NCBI GenBank assembly: GCA_002794775.1
Contig: NBAY01000089.1
Location: forward strand, 81,393 to 145,392
Source: Porodaedalea pini
Taxonomy: Eukaryota; Basidiomycota; Agaricomycetes; Hymenochaetales; Hymenochaetaceae
Reading direction: 5' to 3'
DNA: 64,000 bases
The notes beneath the pieces were generated by a model. That model worked only from the letters and a program-made list of their open reading frames with translations, was not told where the DNA came from and made no database searches. A program made the translations under genes and the position numbers. Shown one piece after another: positions 8,666-21,238 of the stretch. The stretch's first letter is position 1; each line of letters opens with the position of its first letter.

Positions 8666-11600
8666 TATTTTTAGCTGTTCAATTCTACTGTCTAAAAGCT
8701 TTTGCTTTACTCTCAAACCACCAACTCTATCTGGGGACTGTCTGGTCTGATCAACCGCTCAGTATTCCGTCTAGTCAGCCGCTTTTCAGTTCAGTTTTAT
8801 TTTCAAGAAAGTTCAAAACCAACCAAATAAAAAACATACCGGTCTGTTTCTCTTTGAGTTTTATCTAACTGACAAAAATCTATAGATACAAAAACATGTC
8901 AAATACAAGGACACTATGTATGATAGCAGGACATGAACACGTCATTCAAGCAATGGCCGCCCAAGCAGGAGTTCAGAGGTGGTGCATTTCATTTGGGGCC
9001 ACTGAGGAGTAACTCTCCCCAAACGCTCAGAGAGTGTTTGGCGAAGCGACTGAGGAAGTGGAACAGTCAGTACCGGTAAGTACTGATGCACATATACTCA
9101 CCTTGAGAGCCATGGAAGCGACCCCACACCTGACCCCTCTCCCACCAAGCCCTGAGGCTGTGGCAAGGGTCACCATACTGCATGATCAGAATGCACAGCA
9201 TGAGGCAACCAGAGCCTCCCCGCATGACCAGGGTCGTGTCAGGTCGAGTGCTGGTGAACTGGGTGGCATTGAGCCTAAACCAAACCAGAGCGATAAGACC
9301 TCGTCCAATGCAGACTGGAGGCCCGCCAGTTATTTCCCTTTAAGGGAACATTTGCTCACTCTGGTAGGACCAGGAGTTGGAAGCAATGCAGCTAGGCCGT
9401 GAATCAGTTACCAAACTCCCCAGAGCACCTATGTAACTGGGTTGAGTACATTAGTAGATACTTCAGTAGATAATAATGAAGAATTATCTTACATTTCTGA
9501 AGTAGACCAAGAAATTCAGGTAGAAAGACCCAGTTCAAGGTCTCAATTCTCACCATCAGAAGGATATGAGAAAATTGAAGAACCTTTTGTGAGAGCAAGA
9601 CAAACATTCACCCAAGTAGTAGGATCTTCAGCCAGTAACATAGCCCTTAGATCGGATCAAGTAACATCATTTCATAAAAATATTGATCTAGATGAATTGA
9701 ATTGGCGCACTGAATATGGGCAAACATCATTGCCAATTGTCCAGTCGATCCCTGAATATCAAGAGAACATTTGCCACAAGATGGGGATCTTCCGCCATGA
9801 AAGAGAGGCGGAACAATTGTTAGATTCACACCGAGACTGAGCACACATAGTCAAGTCTGTGTCTGCAGAAGGGCGTGATGCAACTGTACAGCATTCTCAA
9901 GAATTTTCTGATAGCGAATCCAAGAAGATCACCCAGTCTTCGAAGTCCAAGGCCAAGTGTAAGGAAGAACAAAAGGTCAAGAAGGAAGAGGGATGAGTTT
10001 CAGCGAAACTTGCAGAACTCCGAGAGTGGGCATGAATGAGCACAATCCCTCTCCCAGTAACCTCTGGAAGTACTCACAAAACTACATACCCGAGTAATAC
10101 AGCCACTCCATTTAGTAGAATAGAAGGGCTGTCTAGAAATACTGCCATAACAAAAGGAAAAACAGCGGATTTCAGAAATTATGGAAATATAAGCTTTGAA
10201 TCTGAAGGCGATCTCAATATTGATGCTCAGATTCAATACTTACAGTCTATCAAGGAAAGATGACGGATTGAAGCAAGTAACAAAAAGGATGACAGCGTCA
10301 AAGCAACCTATACATCCTCTTTGCCACATGAATCTGCCACCTCACATGATATTCCGCCGAGATATAAGAAAGAAAGAACGGAAAAAGAGCAGAAAGAACA
10401 GGATAGAACTCACCGTCGATACTGTTCTCGCTCCCATTCTCAATCCTGCAAACACCAATCCCAGAACCCTGCAAGTTTGAGCATCCAGGATTATCTCCAG
10501 GAACCCGAATGTATTCTGATCAAGTTTCTGAAGTTGCCGAGCCAAGGGAATCAGAATCCCAGTGGTGAAGGACCTCCTAGTGATCTGGGAGATGGATCAG
10601 ATGGAAGCAATGACTTCTCGAGGTCGCTGTCGCATACCGACTCGAGATCGTCATCACGTGGGGCTCAGAGTCCTATATGTTGGCTAGCTGTATTAGCTGG
10701 TAAAGGTAAATCTTGAGTGGACAAAGTGAAGAAATCCAAGAACAGGACGTACCAAGAAGAGAAAGAATGTCACCTGCATACAGAAGAAAGACAAAACAGA
10801 TTTTCATCTGTAAAACCATCTGAAAACATGAGTAAAAGTAGTTACTTGAACCAAGCAATTAGATACTCATCTGTAAATCCTGGAAATCCTTCAGATCCCA
10901 GCAATGGAAATGGAGGACCAGGTGATGGAGACAGTTCAGATGGCAAGGACTCAGACAAAGGAACCTTAATGGAACCTTCAGAAATCCTGTCAGATGACCC
11001 TAAAGAGGTTCAAAATTGAAAATTGTTAGCAAAATGAAAGTGGAACAAGCAAATGTTGAGACTTAAGGTCCAAATGCAAGGCTCGAGGCCTGTTCCACTG
11101 ACTCCATATGATGGCGAAGCAAACTTAACTAAATACACTAAGTTCATGCTCGAAACTAATCATTATATGAAGAGATCAGGGTTAGTTCATTTCCCAAAAG
11201 ATCAGGTTGGAGAATGACCTAGTTTCTTGAAAGGAAAGGCAATGGATTTATATATGCAAAAGGTTGGAGTTAACGATCGAGCGTGGCATTTACCTAGGTT
11301 CTTTAAGGAACTGATGGATTTCTGCTTCCCTTCAAACTATTCAGAGATTCTGAGAAAGCAGTTTCAGACATGTTCACAAGGCAAACAGACTATCAAAAAG
11401 TACCTTTATGAACTGGAAATGTTGGCTGTGAATCTCAGAGACATATCAAACAGAGAATTATTGAGGCAAGCTTGGGATGGAGCACTTCCCAAGTATCAGC
11501 ATCAACTGTGCCTCAATAACTTGAGTCCCAAAATGGCGAGTTACCAAGAAGTTAAGGATTGCCTGGAGAATATTGAGAAGGTGAACAAGTCTCTAGGAAT

Positions 11601-12195
11601 CAAATGGCATGAAGACCGAGAGTCACATGTGTCAGGAATGAGCCAGCCAGATAGAGTTCAGGAGAACTCATGATCATGGAATAGAGGCCAAGATCAAGGA
11701 AATCAACACGCATGTGGTCAATACCAAAAAGACCATTCATCACAGAACCAAAACCATGGCACGAACCCTACTGCTGTAAACGTGAATTGAGCCAGCCCAA
11801 GCCCGCAACAGCAACAGAAAAACAAAAACAGGAAACAAAGCCAGGCAGACAATCCAAGAGGCAGTAACAACAACAACAGACCAAGGCAAGAAAATCGAGA
11901 GTGGCACTCAGATCAACCGTGCCCGCAGTATTCAAAAGTGCAGCTGGATGACATGAGATCAGAAAATCAATGCTTTGTCTGCAAACAGGAAGGACATATG
12001 GCCAAGGATTGTCCTATCTGTAACACAGCTAACCCAGGTGTGTCCTCAAATGCATTAAATGTTAATTACAGCACTCTCGAACAAGTTAACAACTTGTCTC
12101 AAACAGAACAATATTTGGATTTAGGTTCTATGATCCGTTCTGTACCCGACTTGTCTTCTTCAACTGTGCAACAACTAGCTTTATCTTCTATTTGA
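8666..12195 (+). pseudogene. Element A gag region with CCHC knuckle, many stops
   Basis: A long gag region in several broken reading stretches. 8895-9840 and 10036-11019 are low-complexity Ser/Glu/Gln-rich leader segments. 11227-11673 is the capsid-like core (FLKGKAMDLYMQKVG ... WHLPRFFKELMDFCFP ... LRDISNRELLRQAWDGA). A perfect zinc knuckle CFVCKQEGHMAKDC (C-x2-C-x4-H-x4-C) lies near 11971-12012. Most interruptions are TGA, for example at 11215-11217 just before the capsid core. It belongs to element A and precedes protease and RT in the usual gypsy order. Non-functional. Confidence 0.7.
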
Positions 12196-13220
12196 CTTCC
12201 TCAAGAATTAGCTCCAAGTCTGGATGAGGAACTCTATACAATACATGAAGAAAATGGCCATATTCTGTCACAAGAGGACCTTTCAGAATTATTTGCAGTT
12301 GAGCGTTCAGATGTTGCTAGTTCTACTTACGCTCCGTCTGAATTGACAGTAATAAATCAGGAAAGTAACCTTCTATATATTCCTGAGTTAATTAATCACT
12401 TTTCTCAGCATGGTATTCCATGGTGGAGACACAAATATATTCTATATGGACAACCTAGTGAAGACTACAACAATACATTTGCTTGTGGAGCAATGGACTG
12501 TCTTGGAATGGGAGTACCATATCCATTCAATTGAAAATGCATTCAAAAATGAAGATGAACAATCCGACCAGCCCGAAGATTCATAGTCTCGAGAATTTCC
12601 GAAGAAGACTACTCAATCTACGATTGCTGGGATGGCAAAGATTATTTACTACCAGTATGCATTGCAATGACTCACTCATTTGATAGTCGAAAATGGTATT
12701 CCATGCTTCGACAGGTGATATATACTGCAAACATGGTTCAGAACCCTCAAGAAGGTCAAATGATCGAAGATATATTCAACCCCAACCTGTTTGAACCACT
12801 CGATGCACCTGGTGTCGAAGAATTCTTTGAATTGAACCTTGAGCATACAAGTGACTATATGCTATCAAATAATGATTCTGGAATGCCACCTGAACTCGAG
12901 GCACAATTCTTTCTTGCCCTTATGGTACATGAGATGTTATCTCAATTGTCTGACATATCCAGCAATGCTACAGAGTCAAGAATCCCATGAGAAGTAGGAT
13001 ACAGGACATGGGACTCCAGAAATACGCATGGAACCCTTCTATCTCTGCATAACAAACATCTGAATGAATCAGATCAACATGAGCACAATACAGTGATCGA
13101 GAATACAAGCGAATCAGATTTGCTGTTGAATGCAATCAACTTCGCTGCCGCTCAACCAGATCCAAATTCATTTCCGGCCCTAGAACATAACTCCACATAT
13201 GCAAGAGATATATCCCTTTC
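12196..13220 (+). other. Element A gag-protease spacer
   Basis: Two open pieces (12343-12534 and 12667-12990) encode acidic, unconserved sequence with no motif I can name. They are in the right place for the variable linker between zinc knuckle and protease in long fungal gypsy polyproteins. They contain several stops and frame changes. Confidence 0.4.
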
Positions 13221-13769
13221 CCAATAATCATAGTGGTGAGGATTAATGGAGAATCAGCTCAAGCTCTTGTCGATTTGGGATCACTTGCTGATTTTATGTC
13301 CACTAAGTTTGCAGATCAAATCAGAGTAAGAAAAAGTTTGCTTGCCAAACCGCTGCCTGTCCAACTCGCTGTACAAGGTTCAAGATCAATGGTTAACTAT
13401 TGTACAGACACTTGAATTGAATAAGGAGAAGTTAATTCCATTTGTCATTTTGATATCATGAACTTGGATAACTATGATATCATTCTAGGAACACCGTTTT
13501 TGTATCAGCACAAAGTTTTACTTGGATTTAACGATTTGAGGCTATGGATCGAGAGCTCGAAACCTTTACCATTGAAAGGTGAGCAGGTATCTTACCTTTT
13601 GTCTCGTTTAGTTGATACTTATGAGTCTGAAATCGAAAGGTGCCATGTTCATATAAAGGAATATGCTCAAGATTTGTTCAAGGATGCTTCTCAAACTTCA
13701 TTACCACCACTTCGTGCTATCAACCATACTATACCTTTGATAGATGAGAAGAAACAATATAAATGTTGA
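13221..13769 (+). pseudogene. Element A retropepsin, active site changed
   Basis: Aspartic protease domain: active-site region ALVDLGSLADFMSTKFADQI, then a distal NYDIILGTPFL motif of the retropepsin fold. The expected Asp-Ser/Thr-Gly is Asp-Leu-Gly here. The codon TTG at 13275-13277 follows GAT and could come from TCG by a CpG transition. Two stops follow near 13413. Frame and neighbours (gag before, RT after) support the assignment. Confidence 0.65.
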
Positions 13770-13784
13770 CATTCAAATTGCCCA

Positions 13785-15060
13785 GACCCCCTGAGAGAAC
13801 AATGGGGAATTAAGAGATGTGATTATATTAATTCTGGCAGGTGGCGTGTGGTTACAGGATTGAATGCAATGCCTATGCTATTGCTTCAAAAACCTCGAAA
13901 AATTAATACCGACCCCATACGACTTTGAACAGTAATTGACCTAAGAGAAAGGAATGCCAACACCAGAAAAATGTCCTCAGTTCTCCCTGATATCAAAAGC
14001 GTTCTTCATAGGGTTGCTTCTAAAAAATACAAATCTCTTACTGATGGGAAAGATGCATATGAACAGATCAGAGTCGTACCTGAGCATGTGAATAGAACCA
14101 TATTCAATACTCCAGATGGAACAATGGTTAGTGAAGTTATGCAATTGGGAGACTGTAACAGCGGCACTACTTACCAAGCTTTAATGAACCACATTTTCCA
14201 GCCATACTTGGGAGATTGGATGGATATTTACCTAGACGGCTTGGTAATTCATTCAGATACCATTGAAGAACATATCAAACACTTGAAATTGGTTATTGAT
14301 ATAATTCAAAAGGAGCAGTTCTATTTGAGTGAGCACAAAATGCAACTTTTCCAAAAAGAACTAAAGATTCTTGGGCATATAGTCGATGATGATGGAATCT
14401 GAATGGATCCAGTGAAAGTAGATTCAATCAGGAAATGGAAAGTACCCACCAATAGAGATCTCCTTTGTGGATTCCTGGGAGCAGTTGGTTATTTAGCTCC
14501 AAGCATTCTGCAGATTCAAATTCCCATGGGAGTGCTAACTAAATTAACTGGTGATACAATGCCATTTTGATGGACTTTTACAGAACAAAGAGCCTTCGAT
14601 CAGATTGTTAATTTAGTTTCTGAATTTCAAAATCATCACAGAATCATTTTGAAGTATGGAAAGAACACTCCTCCAATTAATATAGTTACTGATGTGTCGG
14701 CTTCAGGAATTGGAGGCATTGTTAGCCAAGGAGAAAATTGGAAAACAGCAGAAGTTGCTGCATTCTATTCAGCCATATTAAATTCTGCACAGCAGAATTA
14801 TGCAGTACATGATGTAGAATTTCTGGCTGGAGTAGAAACAATGCTATGAAACAGGAATTTACTTCAAGGAATGCATTTCTGATGGTATACAGACCACAGA
14901 GCGTTAGAGCATTTACTCAGACAACTGAACCTCAGTGGACAGCAAGCTAGATGGTTAGAAAAAAATATCTGACTTTGATTTCAAAATTATCTACATTTCT
15001 GGAACAAGCAACATCCTAGCTGATGCATTATCATGCATATATTCAGGTGATTTACCAGGA
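13785..15060 (+). pseudogene. Element A reverse transcriptase and RNase H
   Basis: RT motifs in order: DLRERNANTRK, LTDGKDAYEQIRV, a QLGDCN segment where PFGLCN is usual, and IYLDGLVIH where YLDD is expected, so one catalytic Asp is lost. The thumb region KILGHIVDDDGI follows, then RNase H pieces (IVTDVSASGIGGI, YAVHDVEFLAGVETM, WYTDHRALEHL). Stops at 14400-14402, 14568-14570, 14847-14849 and 14880-14882 are all TGA where Arg is expected. An A-run near 14966 has shifted the frame before the ISGTSNILADALS motif. Dead copy. Confidence 0.75.
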
Positions 15061-15706
15061 ACCATCCGTGCACGCTCAGAATACACCCTAGAAATTGATG
15101 AAGACGACATCTCTCAATTTTCAAGGTTAAATGCTATTATTTCTGAACCTTTATTAACCAGCCCATACACTACAAATCCTGCTGTAGTTTCACAGCCAGA
15201 CCAAAGTTTGCAGACACTCAATCAAAAAACTGAGGTCGAGCCGTTTCACAAACGGATTAAGAAAGTGAAATTAATTGTTAAGTCCCCAGAGAGTAAATCT
15301 GGTACTGAAAGTAAGCCGGAGGGCAGGACTACCCAATTAATGGTAACTGACACGCAGCACACGAGACAAGGCATGTCACCAATTAGATCCCGACTTCCCC
15401 ATCGCTTAACTGGGGAAAGATCCGGGAACCAAGTCCCCGATGCCGATCAGCATACAGTCAACTCGCCTCAAAGGGCCACTGAAGAAATTGAGCAAACAAC
15501 TAACACTAAGTTGACTGATATAATTGCACAAGGTAATCCCGATCTACATTTCCCTGCCTGTCTGAAAGGAAAATATGTACAGGACAATTTTTACAAGCAA
15601 ATTTTAGAAAACCCAACTCATTACAAGAATTTCTGCATCAAAAACAAACTAGTATTTCGATGGGAGGGCAGGAACTATATACTTTGCATACCAAAAGTGT
15701 TAATTA
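15061..15706 (+). pseudogene. Element A RNase H-integrase linker
   Basis: Open stretch from 15208 with a charged, low-complexity half followed by a conserved linker type (ACLKGKYVQDNFYKQIL ... FRWEGRNYILCIPKVL) that precedes the integrase zinc-binding domain in fungal gypsy elements. It is cut by the foldback MITE at 15707. Removing the MITE and one TA joins it in frame to the integrase. Confidence 0.6.
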
Positions 15707-16556
15707 CAGCCATTTTCATAAGTCCTGTGACACGTGCATGTCACGTGAAATGAGCCGCGGCTGAGCCAAAATGTCAAAAAATTAGAATGAATGCCTATTT
15801 TCTCTGTGAATTCTGCACAGTACCTGCTCATTAAGTACTCAAAAAAAAAGGCACGGTTCTCAGGAGCAGAAATATTTAAAATAGGGAGCAATACATTGAC
15901 TGTGTAGGCAGGTGGAGATCAAACAAGTGCAGCTGGTCTGTTCTCTCACACATTTCCACTGAGATTCAAAAATTATGGCTCCCCTACATCTATCTATAAA
16001 ATTCTTTCCTGTGTCTGTAAATTAAGTATATGACTATACCAACATCTCCTGCAAGTTTGAAGCCAATCCATTCAGTATTCATGGTGCAGCAGCAAGATTT
16101 GTGTTCTACTTCAAGCTCTTTCCACCCTCCTTTTCTCACAACAGGTCTTGCAGAGTAGAACACAAATCTTGCTGCTGCACCATGAATACTGAATGGATTG
16201 GCTTCAAACTTGCAGGAGATGTTGGTATAGTCATATACTTAATTTACAGACACAGGAAAGAATTTTATAGGTAGATGTAGGGGAGCCATAATTTTTGAAT
16301 CTCAGTGGAAATGTGTGAGAGAACAGACCAGCTGCACTTGTTTGATCTCCACCCGCCTACACAGTCAATGTATTGCTCCCTATTTTACATATTTCTGCTC
16401 CTGAGAACCGTGCCTTTTTTTTGAGTACTTAATGAGCAGGTACTGTGCAGAATTCACAGAGAAAATAGGCATTCATTCTAATTTTTTGACATTTTGTCTC
16501 AGCCGCGGCTCATTTCACGTGACATGCACGTGTCGCAGGACTTATGAAAATGGCTG
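15707..16556. mobile_element. 850-bp foldback MITE, TA target site
   Basis: Two nearly identical inverted arms of about 404 bp (15707-16110 and 16154-16556) surround a 43-bp loop. Ends are CAGCCATTTTCATAAG and its complement, flanked by TA on both sides (15705-15706 and 16557-16558), as for Tc1/mariner-type elements. Excising the element with one TA restores an in-frame linker-to-integrase junction (reading VLINGQNTQE). The arms carry no transposase. Few arm-arm differences are visible, so insertion or gene conversion is recent compared with its host element. Confidence 0.8.
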
Positions 16557-17500
16557 TAATGGCCAAAACACTCAAGAAATTGTTATTGAGCATGCACATT
16601 CGATTTTGGCTCACTTAGGGGCTCAGAAAACCCAAAGCTACCTGAGAGAACAGGTCTGGTGGAAAGATATGATTTCTGATATTAATTCCTACTGTGAGTC
16701 TTGCCATATTTGCAAGACTAGCAAACCGAGTACTCAGAAGCCATTTGGACTTCTTCAAACTTTACCTGTACCGCTGAAACCATGGAATGGAATAGGAATG
16801 GACTTTGTTGGACCGCTTCCAGAATCAAAGAACCGGGTCAGTTCTTTTGATATGATTTGTGTAATCATCGATCTACTTACTGGAATGGTACATTTAGTTC
16901 CGTCTCAACAGAACTACAGAGCGAGAGATATTGCTGAACTGGTATTTGAAAATGTTTATAAGCTACATGGATTGCCTCAGTATATAGTCATTGACCGGGT
17001 TACATTATTTACAAGTGCATTCTGGGATCAGTTACATAAGTTGATAGGGGTAAAGCTTAAATTTTCCAGTGTATATCATCCACAGACAGACAGTTCAACT
17101 GAAAGAATGAAACAAACTGTCACTCAGATGCTACAGCAATGCGTCTCATCAAAACAGAAAGACTGGGTATCCAAATTACCTGCTATAGAGTTTGCTATCA
17201 ACTCAGCTCGATTGGAAACAACTGGTTTTGCTCCATTCTTCCTTAATTCAGGCTGAATGCCTCAATCTTTGCTATGGAATGACCCAGGGAAAGAAGAATT
17301 CTCAGGAGTTCAAACATTCGCTCAGAAGCTCAAGGACACCATTATGTCAGCTCACAATGCAGTTCTTCAAGTGTGCATTAAGCAAACCAGACAGGCGAAT
17401 TGGTATCACCAACCGTCTCCATTTGCATTAGGAGATTTGGTCTATATTTCAACAAAAAACATGAACTTGCCAAAGCAACATGCTAGAAAACCTAGTCCCC
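16557..17500 (+). pseudogene. Element A integrase
   Basis: Zinc-binding HHCC region (EHAHSILAHLGAQKTQ ... CESCHIC) and the rve catalytic core: first Asp in GMDFVGPLP, second in VIDRVTLFTSAFW, Glu in PQTDSSTERM. The core is open from the MITE to a TGA at 17254-17256 (Arg expected in NSG-R-MPQSLLW). The downstream part DLVYISTKNMNLPKQH is the GPY/F-type C-terminal start, in another frame. Confidence 0.75.
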
Positions 17501-18213
17501 AAATTTATTGGCCCTTACAAAATAGTTTGGATTGCTGGAAATGAGGCATTTGAAGTTGAACTACCTAAGGAACTAAAAAATAGGGGCATACATCCAGTTT
17601 TCCATGCCTCTCTGCTCAGAATACACTCACCCAATGATGATCGACTGTTCCCTGGCTGGGACATTGGCCAAGTAACTGGATTGGGAGAAGACCCAACCGA
17701 ATGGGCCATTTCATCAATCCTAAACCATACTGGGAACAAAGAAAACACTCTATTCAAAGTTCTATGGAAATCTGGTGACTATACTTGGCTTCCATATGAT
17801 CGGATTAAACACCTCAAGGCGCTCAAGGCATACCTCAAGGTTCTTGGAGTTGATTCCGTCAAAAATCTACCTCAGGGACAAGCAGAACTAGATACTGATG
17901 ACCCACAGATAAGTGTAAACTCTTTATCTATTCTACATGAGGCCTTCATGGACACGCAACATTGTAAACACATGCCACAGCAATGGGACAAATTTAAGAG
18001 TGTGAAATTGAGTTCAAGAATCAACAGAGAAGCACTCGCTATGGCTTTGAACACTGGAGATTCTCTCACTAGCATACAGTCACCTTTTATCCCTCGCTCG
18101 AACTTCCCAAACCCTCCTCCTGAATATATTGTTGGCTCTCGGTGCACTGGAATAACTACAAAATGGACTACATTCAATCAAAGCACCGGTACTCAATATG
18201 AATTCAAGCCCGA
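17480..18213 (+). pseudogene. Element A integrase C-terminus with chromodomain
   Basis: Open frame beginning with the GPY/F module (LVPKFIGPYKIVWIAGN ... IHPVFHASLLRIH) followed by a chromodomain (EWAISSILNHTGNKENTLF, then VLWKSGDYTWLPYDRI). The chromodomain marks element A as a chromovirus, whose integrase tail directs insertion to modified chromatin. After it comes a tail of about 130 residues. The ORF runs into an LTR of another family at 18214. Confidence 0.75.
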
Positions 18214-18692
18214 TGATAATACTGAGTTCCGGTTGTTAGTAAAGGGGAATCAGATGATTGAGTTCGAGGGAGATGTGTCTAGTGGGTCAATACCCTCATT
18301 CCGGTCGAGTTCTGTGGGTTCTGGATCGAAGGATTCGAGTTGCGTGCATTCTGGTGTGTCAGGGGCAACGGAATCGGCAGAGCACGCTAGGAGGGAAGTG
18401 TTCAAAGTGTAGTGCCAGCGGAGCGCTTGAGATGTGTGGGGGATTGTCAGTGGCTGTGTTGGAAGACGTGGAGATGCACTAGCACTAGTGCGACTTCTCA
18501 GAGCGGGATTGTCCTCAGAATGGATGGCTGGTCCCTGTGCTCAACAGGACGTGGTCTGGAATACCAGAGAGGGGGGGCGAGGTACAGAACTTAAATCAGA
18601 AGATAAGAGATGAGAGGGGAGTGAGGTTGAGGTAACGAGAACGAAGCGGAACAAGGCAAAGACAGAACAGACAGAACGACCGCAACAAGTGC
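18214..18692. repeat. Partial LTR of family B (copy a)
   Basis: Begins TGATAATACTGAG and matches the first 480 bp of the full LTR at 59193-60290. Homology stops at about 18692 in the middle of a 9-bp-period GGAAC-type minisatellite. It adjoins the end of the element A chromodomain ORF and marks the start of the nested block inside A. Confidence 0.7.
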
Positions 18693-19771
18693 AACAGGCG
18701 AGATCTGGTCCTGATGAAACTGATCTACCGGTTGAGGATGATCAGAGTGATGCATCTTGTACTTCTTCGATGTGGGCGTGGGCAGAAAAGGAGTTGGCGA
18801 CTCATGCTGCTGCCCACGCCCATTGTCGTCCGGTTTTTCCTCCTCGAGCACCAAGTGAAGAGTTGACTCGGATGGTCGTTGATGAGAATCCTGCTAGTCC
18901 TCCACCTGGTTTTTGTGGGGAGTCAGATTATGAGGGAAACAGCTCAGACTCAACTGTTTGTGGCTTGCGGGGTCGATCCATGAGTGCTGCTTTGGGCAAG
19001 TACAGCAACAGCAGCAGCAACAAGGGTCAGGCCGACAATGGTGAAGATGATGAGGATGAAGATGAGGACATTGACAATGAAGGAAGCAACAATGAAGGAA
19101 GCAACGGCGAGGGAAGTGAGGAGGAGGAGGATGAGGAAGACGAGGACAACAGCAGCAGCAACAACATCAATTCTGCTGGTTGTAATCTGTGCCGGATGCG
19201 AGGCATAGAGTGCACTGGGACTCCTGGGAAGGTGTGCACGAATTGTCAGAAGCTCTGGATTAGGTGCAAGCTGTCGACACATGGCTGGGCAATGAACTGC
19301 GTCATGCATGAGCGGGTTGCGCAGGCTCTGCCTCCTCAGTCGCGGTCAGCTGCTGGGTCGTCTTCGAGACCTGCTACAAGCGCGGCACCAAGTACTCCAG
19401 TGAGGCTACCTCCTGGAGTGTTGACAAGGGCTCCTGCAAGAGCATCGACGAGGCCACCAACAGGTCCAGTGACAGCTGGGCCTAGACGTCTGGCTCGTCC
19501 TAGTGTTGGGGTCGGCTCATTTGATGACGGGTTTGAGGAGCTGTCCATTCACTCGTTGGAGGCAGAATTGGATCAGGAGTTGTCTGTCCTGGGTCGGGAC
19601 GCTTGCATGCTCAAACGCACCGCTTCAGAGCTGGAGTGGCAGGCGGTGTTGCTGCAAGATAGAGCAGCCGCCATGTGGTCTAACGTCATGTCGATGCAGC
19701 GGGCTCGGGAGTCTAGACGGGATCAGGACAAAGGCTCGGGGAAAGGAAAGGGGAAGGGGAAAGCGAGGTAG
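18693..19771 (+). CDS. Zn2Cys6-like protein, antisense to nested gypsy element C
   Basis: A long stop-free frame with the first in-frame ATG at 18771 (the open frame continues upstream into LTR-like minisatellite). The product of about 334-360 residues has an acidic Asp/Glu/Ser/Asn tract (approx. residues 115-155), then CNLCRMRGIECTGTPGKVC followed by TNCQKLWIRC, a C-x2-C-x6-C-x7-C-x2-C-x6-C spacing that fits a Gal4-type zinc cluster. A Pro/Ala/Arg-rich hinge, a C-terminal heptad-like helix and a basic GKGKGKGK tail follow. It is convergent with the integrase end of the - strand element C. A DNA-binding function is inferred from the Cys spacing only. It may be an accessory element gene or a captured host gene. 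Confidence 0.6.
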
Positions 19772-20130
19772 AGTCGGGACGTGCGGAACGCATGCAACAC
19801 GTGGAACCCTCTATTTAGTCGAAAAAAGAAAACAGAAAAGAAAAAAAAATTGTACTTCTATAATTTTGTTTTGAATTTAAATGTTTTTCGAGTTTTGTGT
19901 TAGGTTTTTGTTAAGGAAAAGAAATGGGGCAAGGAAACGCCAGGGGAGTCGAAATGAAGTGAAAAAAAAAATTGGGATGGAACTGGCAGAACGGCCGGAA
20001 TGCTCAAAAGACGGCTTGCAGTTGAATGTGTGCCAGAGTGGATTAATAGAATAGGATGATGAGAAGAGAAGATAGAGAATTAAAGAAGAAAGGTGCATAC
20101 ATGGAGTCCTCAGAGCAGATCAGAGGTGAG
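19772..20130. other. Convergent 3' non-coding region
   Basis: A/T-rich DNA with A-runs between the Zn2Cys6-like ORF (+) and the end of element C pol (-). It plausibly holds both 3' UTRs. No LTR boundary of element C is visible here. Confidence 0.4.
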
Positions 20131-21238
20131 GCCTAGGCATCAGAGTCAACAGACTCGGAATCAATGTCTGAGACGTTGTTCTGGTCCTTGTCTTGCTCTT
20201 GGGTGTCGTTCATCATTTTGAGCTCTTCCTCAGAGTCTTCTATGAGTTTGGTAACTGGAACCGAAAGATAAGAACGGGGGAAGTAGGGAATAAGTCAAAA
20301 TGCAGCAATTCCAAGGCAGGAAACTGCCCCATTGAGTTCCGCCATGATATACAATCCTCCCTCTGTTTTTCAAACAACCATGTAAGGGCCAAGGTACTGA
20401 GGTTTCGTCTTTTGATTGAGTTCCATTTTCATTCGTGAGTTCCTAAGCAGAACAAGTTGTCCTGGTTGGAAGTTGTAGTCTTTAATAAGACGTTGGTTCG
20501 CCTCCTCAAACTGTCTTGCATACACGTGCCTGGTGTCGCTGACCTTCTTGGCAATAGCTTCTAAATCCTCAGGGCATTTTTGAAGCTGGTGAGCTCAGAT
20601 GGAGACGAGTTCAGTAGTAGAGAGTGGGGACTCAATTGGGGGTACAAGATACGTAGCTTCAGAGATATCGAAGGGGAGCAGCAGCTCTACTCCATGGACC
20701 ATGAAGTACGGCAACAGTCCTGTAGCTCATAGGATAGTGATTCGTTCAGCCCAAAATGCTGAGTGAGCGTGCTTGTGCCAACGCTTCTCGTTTCCTTCTG
20801 CGGCTTTCATGAGAGCTTCCTGAACATCAAAATGATTTTGTTTGATTAGCCCGTTAGCGTGTGAGTTGTAAGCTGAAATACGGATGTGATTGATGTGGTA
20901 GTGATCCTTCAGCCAATCCAGCACAGCAATGAACGGCTTTCCGTTGTCGGTAACGAGTTCTGGACAAGCTCCAAAGCGGCAGAGTATATCCTTGAATATG
21001 AACTGGCCAATTGCTTTGCCAGTTTTGGAGTGGAGGAGACAGAACATGGGGTATCCTGAAAGTGAGCATTGTGCATGGACAATGTAGCGATAACCTCCTG
21101 CCTTTGGCATGACTTTCGTGTCGATGTGCACCTTTGAGAATAGAGGGGTGATGGACGGGACTGTTGGCGGAATAAAAACTTGCTTTGTCTGCCTGATCTG
21201 GCATTCGTGGCATGTCTTAATGTAGTGCTTGATGTCGT
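20131..21238 (-). pseudogene. Element C integrase core and C-terminus
   Basis: The - strand reads the second half of the zinc domain (HYIKTCHECQIRQTKQ), then the rve core: VHIDTKVMPKAGG with the first Asp, ELVTDNGKPF with the second, and ANGLIKQNHFDVQ where ANGxIERxHFDV is usual. The catalytic Glu is thus Lys, by codon AAA at 20841-20843 after ATC, and the next Arg is Gln. Both changes fit CpG to CpA. Further downstream are SRMKMELNQKTKPQYLGPY-type C-terminal sequences, then stops. Broken from its zinc domain by the solo LTR at 21239-22236. Confidence 0.75.

Noticed and set aside
19027..19309. Ser- and Leu-rich frames antisense to the Zn2Cys6-like ORF
   Set aside because: They are produced by the acidic GAT/GAG tract on the other strand.
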